Part shown: positions 1 through 5,499 of the stretch, one piece after another
Numbering within the stretch: the stretch's first letter is position 1
Layout of the letters: each line of letters opens with the position of its first letter
Origin: CAZOKO01 sp964580455
Lineage (GTDB): Bacteria > Desulfobacterota > WTBG01
NCBI GenBank assembly: GCA_964580455.1
Contig: CAZOKO010000092.1
Span: forward strand, 1 to 10,794
DNA: 10,794 nt
Direction: 5' to 3'
Notes under the pieces: generated by a model
Database searches by the model: none
Told to the model about the DNA's origin: nothing
What the model saw: only the letters and a program-made list of their open reading frames with translations
Position numbers and translations under genes: made by a program

Positions 1-77
1 CCGTTCTTTTTTGCAATATCTTTTATGTCATCACGTAACTTTTGAACAAAGCCTAATTTTAAGAAAGGAATAACACA

Positions 78-959
78 ATGGAAACAGGACTATGGGCTTT
101 AATGACAGCCACTCTCGTTCTTGCCGTTACCCACACCATAAACCCAGACCACTGGTTTCCCTTTGTTATGGTGGGGAGAGCAAACAAGTGGAGACTCTCT
201 TGGGTATTGGGTCTTGCAACCCTTGCCGGTATAGGTCACGTGGGTACCTCAGTCTTTATTGGTCTATTCGGTGTATTTGCTGAGAAAGGGGCATCAAAGG
301 AGATTGCCACCTTTCTGGAAAACTCCACCCCCATACTCCTGATGATTTTTGGTTTTGCGTATGCAGCCTACTCCCTCTATCAGCAAAGAGTGGGGGTTCA
401 TGGTCACTCTCATGGTATTCCTTTCATCAATAAGTGGCTGGGGATTGATCCTCATGCCTATGACTTACCAGGTGGGCATCATGTCCATAAAGGGGAAGAT
501 TATCATAGACATGACAGCCAAGGGGATACTCACAAGGAGCACGGTCATACCCATGATACTCAAAGCCACTCTCACCAGGGTCATAGTCAGAGTGATCATG
601 TGAATACGCATGATAATCACGATGATGGACATGTTCACGACCATCATCAGAATAGCAAACCAAAAGCTAACCTCAGGAATAAGAAGGCTGGATGGGGTCT
701 TGTAATCATACTGGGACTTACACCCTGTATAGCATTGTTGCCCTTAACCTTTGCCGCGGTAAAATATGGAACGATGGCAATAATAATGGTGAATGTAATG
801 TTCGCTGTGGCTACTGTTGGTACTATTTTGTTATTCACCTGGTTAGGACTCATGGGACTTTCATGGATCAAGCTTGAGTTCTTCGATGAATATGGAGATG
901 TCATTACTGGTGTAATTATAGGCCTGGTGGGACTTGCTACTAAAGTATTTGGGTTATAA
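78..959 (+). CDS. NicO/RcnA-like nickel/cobalt transporter with His-rich loop (copy 1)
   Basis: A 293-residue polytopic membrane protein, probably moving nickel or cobalt across the inner membrane. An N-terminal helix carries H-x3-P-D-H (His19 to His25), like the metal-binding HxxxxDH signature of NiCoT/NicO transporters. Hydrophobic segments lie at about residues 6-30, 40-66, 84-102, 206-228, 234-262 and 274-292. The segment after the loop contains GLTPC (about 213-217), resembling the second NicO signature. A cytoplasmic or periplasmic loop at about 108-190 holds roughly 23 histidines, typical of metal-sensing or buffering loops in RcnA-type proteins. The ATG follows AAGGA (65-69) at 8 bases. 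Copy 2 lies at 1377-2336. The family call is by motif and architecture; direction (import or efflux) and metal are not determined. A TauE/SafE- or UreH-like transporter is an alternative name for the same broad fold. Confidence 0.7.
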   Translation: METGLWALMTATLVLAVTHTINPDHWFPFVMVGRANKWRLSWVLGLATLAGIGHVGTSVFIGLFGVFAEKGASKEIATFLENSTPILLMIFGFAYAAYSLYQQRVGVHGHSHGIPFINKWLGIDPHAYDLPGGHHVHKGEDYHRHDSQGDTHKEHGHTHDTQSHSHQGHSQSDHVNTHDNHDDGHVHDHHQNSKPKANLRNKKAGWGLVIILGLTPCIALLPLTFAAVKYGTMAIIMVNVMFAVATVGTILLFTWLGLMGLSWIKLEFFDEYGDVITGVIIGLVGLATKVFGL

Positions 960-983
960 GAAACACAGAAAGGAGTTTAGAAG

Positions 984-1356
984 ATTAAGAAATTATTTTT
1001 TGGAACTATGGCACTTTTTTTCTTATCGACTGGAATAGCTTCTGGCCACCACGCGAGGGAATATATTGAAGTAGAAGGCTATGAAACAATTCCCAAAGGT
1101 AATTTTACCGCATTACTCAATTATAATTACTTTTCTCCCACAAAAGTTTTTGATGAGACCCATTGGGAAATTACGGCCACCTTTCCTATGCGGTATTACT
1201 GATCGTCTAATGGTAGACATTCATACTCACCTTAGCAAATTTAATGGGACAAGTGCTTTTGTCGAAGCTATAGCTGGGGGCCTCCAGTATAAACGTTCAG
1301 TCGTGGGCAATTCGTCCCGCCTCATCGGGTACCGGTTCAAAAAAGAAGCACTTTGA
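984..1356 (+). pseudogene. Decayed small secreted / outer-membrane protein gene
   Basis: A broken gene between the two transporter copies. Reading from ATT at 984, which sits 8 bases after a clean AGGAG (971-975), gives KKLFFGTMALFFLSTGIASG, a textbook signal peptide. The original ATG therefore seems to have become ATT (or ATT is used as a rare start). The mature part (GHHAREYIEVEGYETI and onward) stays open to a TGA at 1200-1202. Shifting frame near 1188-1195 restores plausible sequence (GITDRLMVDIHTHLSKF, then FVEAIAGG) up to the TGA at 1354-1356, so a frameshift is the simplest reading. The alternating polar/aromatic pattern suggests a beta-barrel transporter-like protein, but I do not recognise the family. 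The total length, about 120 residues, is short for a barrel, so 3' sequence may also be lost. The shorter in-frame ATG at 1008 would lose the first half of the signal peptide. Confidence 0.6.
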
Positions 1357-1376
1357 TTGGATAACAAGAGCACGAT

Positions 1377-2336
1377 ATGGAGATTGACTTTTCACAGACA
1401 GGTATCTGGACATTGATTGTTGCTACTTTTACTCTGGCGACTACCCACACGGTGTCACCCGACCACTGGTTTCCCTTTGTCATGGTGGGCAGGGCAAATA
1501 AGTGGCGGATTTCCTGGATCCTCGGGCTTGCCATGCTTGCCGGTATAGGTCACGTGGGAACGTCCGTATTCATTGGACTGGTTGGGGTTTTCGCTGAAAG
1601 TGGTGTTTCAAAGGATATTGCTACCTTTCTGGAAAATGCTACCCCCATGCTCCTCATCGTTTTCGGTTTTGGCTATGCAGCCTATGCCCTCTATAAAGAG
1701 TATGTGGGAGATTGGGGACACCTCCACGGTATACCTATTATCAACAAATGGCTTGGTATCAATGCTAATGTCTATGAGCTGCCTGGACAAGGCGAAGAAG
1801 AAATACAAGATGCACGTTCTAGTCTTGTAAGTAGGATTATTATCTGCCTCCATAAACTGAACATGGTGACATACGTTGCTCATGATGATCATATGCACAG
1901 CTTTGATGCCACTACAGAGAAAGATCACGGGCACAGGCATTACCACGGTGAGCTGTTGCATGAACACAAGCATAAACACCGTATTAAAGGGATCGACGGG
2001 TATGTCCATGACCACGGTGATGAGCAAATTCCGGGTGGTATCACTGACCTTAAGGACAAAAGAGCCGGTTGGGGGTTGGTTGCGATTCTGGGATTAACTC
2101 CCTGCATTGCTCTTTTGCCGCTTACGTTTTCCGCAATTAAATACGGTACTGCGGCGGTGGTACTGGTCAATGTAGCATTTGCCGTTGGCACTCTGGGCAC
2201 GATCATCCTGTTTACCTGGCTTGGATGCCTGGGGCTTTCCTGGATTAAACTCGAGTTTTTTGAGAAATACGGTGACGTTATCGCCGGTATAATCATCGGT
2301 CTGCTCGGACTTGCAACGAAAATATTTGAGTTGTAG
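1377..2336 (+). CDS. NicO/RcnA-like nickel/cobalt transporter with His-rich loop (copy 2)
   Basis: A 319-residue paralog of the protein at 78-959. Both ends are nearly the same: H-x3-P-D-H is at His24-His30, the stretch from about residue 28 to 74 matches copy 1 with only a few conservative changes, and GLTPC recurs at about 239-243. The central loop differs. It is longer (about residues 111-226), has about 16 histidines, includes a hydrophobic patch near 149-160 (VSRIII) and a second H/D/H-rich block near 169-201. Divergence confined to the loop suggests different metal sensing or specificity on the same transport core. The start is supported by homology with copy 1, because there is only a weak purine stretch (AAGAG, 1366-1370) before the ATG. 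It begins 20 bases after the decayed gene at 984-1356 and may be co-transcribed with copy 1. Confidence 0.7.
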   Translation: MEIDFSQTGIWTLIVATFTLATTHTVSPDHWFPFVMVGRANKWRISWILGLAMLAGIGHVGTSVFIGLVGVFAESGVSKDIATFLENATPMLLIVFGFGYAAYALYKEYVGDWGHLHGIPIINKWLGINANVYELPGQGEEEIQDARSSLVSRIIICLHKLNMVTYVAHDDHMHSFDATTEKDHGHRHYHGELLHEHKHKHRIKGIDGYVHDHGDEQIPGGITDLKDKRAGWGLVAILGLTPCIALLPLTFSAIKYGTAAVVLVNVAFAVGTLGTIILFTWLGCLGLSWIKLEFFEKYGDVIAGIIIGLLGLATKIFEL

Positions 2337-2418
2337 CAAAAGGTGTAGCTTATCATCGCGATGCAACTTACTGTAAACATGAATATGTATGTAGCAATAA
2401 CCAGAAGGGAGGCACATC

Positions 2419-3174
2419 ATGATTGATCGTATTACCGATATAGGGTTTGATTCTAAAAGTTTGTGGCAACCAAAGGGGTTTGAGCCCCACACCTTTCCTG
2501 AAAGCACCTGGCCTCTTTTAAAAGAGCTCAACCTGAAAAGGCTTACAGAGATTGAGGGTGAAGACTTAACCCCAGTCCAGGAGTTCTTCAAGCGGCCCAT
2601 GTGCGAGGGGACCTTTCGCCATTTCCACAATGAAAAGATAGAGAAACTGGCCCTGATGTGGGTGCTTATATCACGGAGTATCGCCGGTGGGAGTTGGGTA
2701 GGATGGCCCAGCGATGACTATGATTTTCCCGGCCTGATTATTGCCTGGGAAGAATCCAAGAAAAGACTTCACATCATCATTGATCTGCTGCCTATCGCAG
2801 ACTGTGTGGAGTACGAGTGGTACCGTGAAAAATACCTGGACGGGATTGAGCCAGTATACAATGAGTACAAAGACTTAATCGGTCCAAACTCTACCTATAG
2901 ATGGTTTCGGGCTATGCAGAGCCCCTATCACATCTTTGACGGTCCGGGAGAACAGCGGGACAGGGCACTCAAATGTGAAATTGAGTACATTAAAGAGTGG
3001 GTGAAGGTAGTAAAGAATGCTGAACCGGTGAAAGATGAACAGTACAAACAGTACGCAATCAAACGCAAGAAAATCCTCCAGACCCAGTTGCGGCAGCGGG
3101 ACCCACTGGGATCGGTTTTAATACGTACCATGGGGGATGAACTTGGGAAGAAGACTATCGTGGGATACACATAA
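2419..3174 (+). CDS. Ferredoxin-dependent bilin reductase-like protein (paralog A)
   Basis: A 251-residue soluble protein with no signal peptide, homologous to the one at 4259-5038. I place both in the ferredoxin-dependent bilin reductase (PcyA/PebA/HY2/RCCR) superfamily by pattern. A P-x-D-D-Y-D-F-P block (97-104) fits the PcyA region ending in LPLFGCD. A D-x-x-P turn (122-125) is followed by Y-x3-Y-L-D (135-141), and S-P-Y (168-170) fits the strand before the C-terminal helices. The C-terminal half has W-x6-A-x-P then Y-x3-R-K spacing as in PcyA. By an alignment from memory, the position of the PcyA catalytic Asp105 is Ala109 here, and neither PcyA Glu76 nor His88 is conserved. Length matches the family (about 230-260). 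A strong AGGGAGG (2406-2412) precedes the ATG. Ferredoxin genes nearby suit a ferredoxin-fed reductase. Substrate unknown; family assignment is probable, not proven. Confidence 0.55.
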   Translation: MIDRITDIGFDSKSLWQPKGFEPHTFPESTWPLLKELNLKRLTEIEGEDLTPVQEFFKRPMCEGTFRHFHNEKIEKLALMWVLISRSIAGGSWVGWPSDDYDFPGLIIAWEESKKRLHIIIDLLPIADCVEYEWYREKYLDGIEPVYNEYKDLIGPNSTYRWFRAMQSPYHIFDGPGEQRDRALKCEIEYIKEWVKVVKNAEPVKDEQYKQYAIKRKKILQTQLRQRDPLGSVLIRTMGDELGKKTIVGYT

Positions 3175-3182
3175 CCGATTCA

Positions 3183-3214
3183 GGGATTGAGGAATTTAGG
3201 AATTGGGGAATGAA
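3183..3214 (+). repeat. Degenerate 8-base tandem repeat, about four units
   Basis: Four consecutive 8-base units, GGGATTGA, GGAATTTA, GGAATTGG and GGAATGAA, lie 9 bases after the stop of the upstream FDBR-like gene. The purine-rich GGAATTGA-type unit looks like a simple-sequence dispersed repeat rather than coding sequence. No hairpin is evident. Confidence 0.6.
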
Positions 3215-3307
3215 AGTCTTTGATGTTTACTATGAGGTATGCGATGGGGAACACTACAAGAGAACAATAGATTTTTAACATACTTTATTAGAGGAAGGAG
3301 GGATGTT

Positions 3308-3730
3308 ATGGCGTCAATGCTTGATATCATGCAAAGGGGTGCTGAGTTGGTTAACGCAGAGGAAGAATTTGTGGACCAGATGGTGGAACTGGATGGCGAT
3401 ATTATCTTCTGGCGTTTTGAAGATGACCAGCCCGCAGTAACCACCCGCCTGGATAAGGGGGTGATCGTAGTTGAGGAAGGCGAAAACCCCGATGCTCAGA
3501 TCGGGATGAAACTGAAGACCAAGGTGCTGTTAGATGTAATCGATAATTCCCTTGATGCAAAAATGATGTATACCCATACCGAATTGGTTAAGGGTGATAT
3601 GGAACTGGCCCGCCATCATGTTTTTGCACTGGTTCCCTACATCTATGGCATGCAGGACAACTACGATGAGAATAAAGAGTTTAACAAAATGGTTGTTGAT
3701 AAAAAAAGTACTGCTGAGGACTACAAATGA
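3308..3730 (+). CDS. SCP2-like ligand-binding protein
   Basis: A small soluble protein of 140 residues resembling the SCP2 sterol/lipid-transfer fold. Central beta strands around IIFWRFED and PAVTTRLDKGVIVVE are followed by an acidic NPDAQIGMKLKTKVLLDVID segment, then an ELVKGDMELARHHVFAL segment. This matches the SCP2 pattern of a conserved Asp-rich strand, a helix and a G-D-x-x-x-A motif before a final helix. SCP2 domains bind hydrophobic ligands, and here the ligand may be a product or substrate of the neighbouring reductases (inference). I chose the ATG at 3308 because AAGGAGG (3295-3301) is 6 bases before it. An in-frame ATG at 3239 would add 23 unlikely residues and has no such site. 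Its stop codon overlaps the next ferredoxin start (ATGA), implying translational coupling. The C-terminal tail past about residue 118 is charged and not part of the fold. Confidence 0.6.
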   Translation: MASMLDIMQRGAELVNAEEEFVDQMVELDGDIIFWRFEDDQPAVTTRLDKGVIVVEEGENPDAQIGMKLKTKVLLDVIDNSLDAKMMYTHTELVKGDMELARHHVFALVPYIYGMQDNYDENKEFNKMVVDKKSTAEDYK

Positions 3731-3957
3731 TGAATGAGCATGAGCACAATATCGTTATTGATGAAGACAAATGTATCGGCTGTGGCATATGCATTGATTT
3801 CTGTAACGTTGATGCAATTGCAGTTAACGAAGAGAGCGGAGTAGTTGAGGTTATTGCACTTGAAGACTGTATTGAGTGCCACAGTTGCCAGCAAAATTGT
3901 CCGGAAGGAGCCATCATGGTCTTTCCCCAGGTCGAAGAGTCCCTGAGAGATCTCTAA
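3727..3957 (+). CDS. 2[4Fe-4S] ferredoxin (ferredoxin 1)
   Basis: A 76-residue bacterial-type ferredoxin with two CxxCxxCxxxC motifs: Cys16/19/22/26 and Cys48/51/54/58, the second followed by Pro. Each motif should supply three ligands to its own [4Fe-4S] cluster and one to the other. The first motif ends in Cys-Asn instead of the usual Cys-Pro. The fold is a soluble low-potential electron carrier. The gene starts inside the stop codon region of the SCP2-like gene (ATG at 3727, with a second ATG at 3730), so the two are translationally coupled. A role as electron donor to the flanking FDBR-like proteins or to the radical SAM enzyme is inferred from position only. Confidence 0.88.
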   Translation: MMNEHEHNIVIDEDKCIGCGICIDFCNVDAIAVNEESGVVEVIALEDCIECHSCQQNCPEGAIMVFPQVEESLRDL

Positions 3958-3976
3958 CTACTTAAGGAGAAGGTTG

Positions 3977-4213
3977 GTGAGCGAAATTCAATTTATTCTT
4001 GATAAGGAGAAGTGTATCGGCGCTGACGAGTGTGATGGTGTCTGTGCGCGTATTTGCCCCCCCGACATCATTGAGTATACTGAGGGGGAGGGGAAAAAGA
4101 TTCCCGTCATTACCGATATGGATCTCTGCATGAAAGACCACGGGTGTCAGAACAACTGCCCGGTAGGTGCAATTACCATACTCCCTCCCCAGGAAGAGGG
4201 AAGAAGATTTTAA
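3977..4213 (+). CDS. Atypical ferredoxin with Asp at a cluster ligand position (ferredoxin 2)
   Basis: A 78-residue ferredoxin-like protein starting at GTG 3977, where AAGGAG (3964-3969) lies 7 bases upstream. The TTG at 3974 would be only 4 bases from the site and is less likely. The second motif is C51-x2-D54-x2-C57-x3-C61-Pro: the second Cys is replaced by Asp, as in Pyrococcus furiosus ferredoxin and Desulfovibrio ferredoxin III, where a [3Fe-4S] or Asp-ligated [4Fe-4S] cluster forms. The first motif is C13-x5-C19-x3-C23-x3-C27-Pro, longer than the standard CxxCxxCxxxCP. Seven cysteines in total. A pattern like this can carry one regular and one labile cluster. It follows ferredoxin 1 by 19 bases and precedes FDBR-like paralog B. 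Cluster types are inferred. Confidence 0.82.
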   Translation: MSEIQFILDKEKCIGADECDGVCARICPPDIIEYTEGEGKKIPVITDMDLCMKDHGCQNNCPVGAITILPPQEEGRRF

Positions 4214-4258
4214 CCGGTTGTACTGAAAGTATGACTCTCTAATGAATGGAGGTAGACG

Positions 4259-5038
4259 ATGACTGATTATCATTTAGAAAAAGAAGTTGGCTTTAGATGT
4301 GATACCTGGCCTGCAAAGAATGTTCCCAACATCCGGCCGTTTCCAGAAGAGTGCTGGGAACTGCTTCGCAAGCTTGATCTGAAACCCCTCAGGGGGGAGT
4401 ACCAGGGTTATAACATGGACCTTTTACTTGAGGATCTTGATTCCCCCATGGCCAAAGGGGCGGTGCGCGTGTTTGAATCGGATAAGATTGAAAAGGTCTG
4501 TATCTGGTGGCAAGTCCTCTCCGGCCGTTCCCTTTCAGGTGCTGTCATCGGCTTTCCCCGTGATGATTATGATTTTCCCGTCATGCTGATCGACTGGGAT
4601 GAAGGCCGCGGTCCCGGTCACGGTATGGTTGACCACATGCCGCTTTGTGATATTGTGCTCAACGAAGACTACCGCATTAACTACCTTGACAAACTGGATG
4701 ACATCTTCCGGGAGTACTACGATATTGTCGGTCCGCCTTCCCTGCACGTCTGGTTCAGGACCATAACCGGGCCCTACTACAGTTTTTTCAGGACGCAATC
4801 TGGGGGAACACCGGAATATCGACAGCGCATTTTAAACCTCCCCCTTAAATATCTGGATAAATGGGTGGAAACGGTTCAAGCGGCCAAGCCTATCGAGGAT
4901 CCGGCTCACAGGGAGTACTGTATAAAACGGAAGCGTGTGCTTCAGGATTGGCTCTTTGAACGTGACCCGGTTACCTCGGTTATGTTGCGCGTTTATGGAA
5001 AGGAGATCGGTTCACTGGTTATGAAAGGATTATCATAA
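4259..5038 (+). CDS. Ferredoxin-dependent bilin reductase-like protein (paralog B)
   Basis: A 259-residue soluble homolog of the protein at 2419-3174, sharing the F/W-P-x-D-D-Y-D-F-P block (99-107), the D-x-x-P turn (125-128), the Y-L-D motif (142-144), V-W-F-R with G-P-Y (164-173) and a nearly colinear C-terminal helix region (Y-L-x-x-W-V, A-K-P-I, E-Y-x-I-K-R-K-R). In an alignment to PcyA from memory, the catalytic Asp105 corresponds to Asp112 here, which is kept in this paralog but lost in A. Glu76 and His88 equivalents appear to be Trp and Ala. A ferredoxin-fed reduction of a tetrapyrrole or similar pigment is the family-based expectation, substrate unknown. A strong GGAGGT (4248-4253) precedes the ATG. 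It lies between ferredoxins 2 and 3. Related superfamily members include red chlorophyll catabolite reductase. Confidence is in the pattern, not the substrate. Confidence 0.55.
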   Translation: MTDYHLEKEVGFRCDTWPAKNVPNIRPFPEECWELLRKLDLKPLRGEYQGYNMDLLLEDLDSPMAKGAVRVFESDKIEKVCIWWQVLSGRSLSGAVIGFPRDDYDFPVMLIDWDEGRGPGHGMVDHMPLCDIVLNEDYRINYLDKLDDIFREYYDIVGPPSLHVWFRTITGPYYSFFRTQSGGTPEYRQRILNLPLKYLDKWVETVQAAKPIEDPAHREYCIKRKRVLQDWLFERDPVTSVMLRVYGKEIGSLVMKGLS

Positions 5039-5077
5039 TAGATTAACCTCTATATTTTCTATCAGGAGGAGTAAAAG

Positions 5078-5356
5078 ATGCCAAAAATAAGTGCAGAGGA
5101 TATTGTTCAAATTGAAATAAAAGTAGATGAGGAAAAGTGTGTCGGTTGTGGTACATGCATATCAGTTTGCCCGGTCAATCTCCTTGAGCTAAAGGTGGTG
5201 GGTAAAAAGAAAAAGAGCTGCGCGCCAGATCAAAGCTTTTGTGTAAAATGCCATATGTGTGAATTCCACTGTGGTTATCAGGCGATTAAGGTTTTCCCGC
5301 CGTTTGAGGGACAGCAGCCCACGGACCAGGCAAAAGTGCCCATGCGTCATCGCTAA
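5078..5356 (+). CDS. 2[4Fe-4S] ferredoxin (ferredoxin 3)
   Basis: A 92-residue ferredoxin with two full four-Cys motifs: Cys21/24/27/31-Pro and Cys55/58/61/65. The second motif ends Cys-Gly rather than Cys-Pro, so it departs from the usual pattern. An extra Cys48 lies between the motifs. The N terminus (about 18 residues) and the basic, Pro/Gln-rich C-terminal tail (from about 74) are extensions beyond the ferredoxin core; the tail could dock to a partner. AGGAGG (5064-5069) sits 8 bases before the ATG. The gene follows FDBR-like B by 39 bases and is the third ferredoxin of the cluster. Confidence 0.85.
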   Translation: MPKISAEDIVQIEIKVDEEKCVGCGTCISVCPVNLLELKVVGKKKKSCAPDQSFCVKCHMCEFHCGYQAIKVFPPFEGQQPTDQAKVPMRHR

Positions 5357-5432
5357 GATCATTAATCAAAACATCTCGTGATCGGTAGAGGTGTGTGAAG
5401 CGTTTAGAGAACTCTGGGTATTTACTGCAAGC

Positions 5433-5471
5433 GAAGCAAACTCTTCTTATATGCTTGCGGGAGATTGCTTC
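5433..5471 (+). repeat. Imperfect inverted repeat, 11-base arms, between ferredoxin 3 and the radical SAM gene
   Basis: Arm 1 is GAAGCAAACTC (5433-5443) and arm 2 is GAGATTGCTTC (5461-5471). They pair with one mismatch around a 17-base loop. The left flank reads GCAAGC (5428-5433), which could alternatively pair with GCTTGC at 5453-5458. The sequence resembles the widespread dispersed GAAGCAATCTC palindromic repeat seen in many bacterial genomes, here in a degraded copy. It is in a 143-base gap and ends 29 bases before the radical SAM start, so it may shape mRNA structure, but no T-tract follows and it does not look like an intrinsic terminator. Confidence 0.55.
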
Positions 5472-5499
5472 ATTGCTACCATTTATAAAGTAGGAACAG

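Noticed and set aside
1..77. Possible minus-strand coding fragment reading KLGFVQKLRDDIKDIAKKN
   Set aside because: The frame looks protein-like but has no start codon before a stop at about base 95 on that strand and is too short to judge; the rest of the neighbour, if any, is outside the window.
427..663. Histidine/aspartate-rich minus-strand ORFs opposite the His-rich loop
   Set aside because: They are antisense shadows of the repetitive CAT/CAC/GAT codons of the transporter loop, with no ribosome binding site and no recognisable product.
3239..3307. Upstream start for the SCP2-like gene at 3239
   Set aside because: The 23 added residues are unlike the fold and no ribosome binding site precedes that ATG, whereas AAGGAGG precedes 3308.
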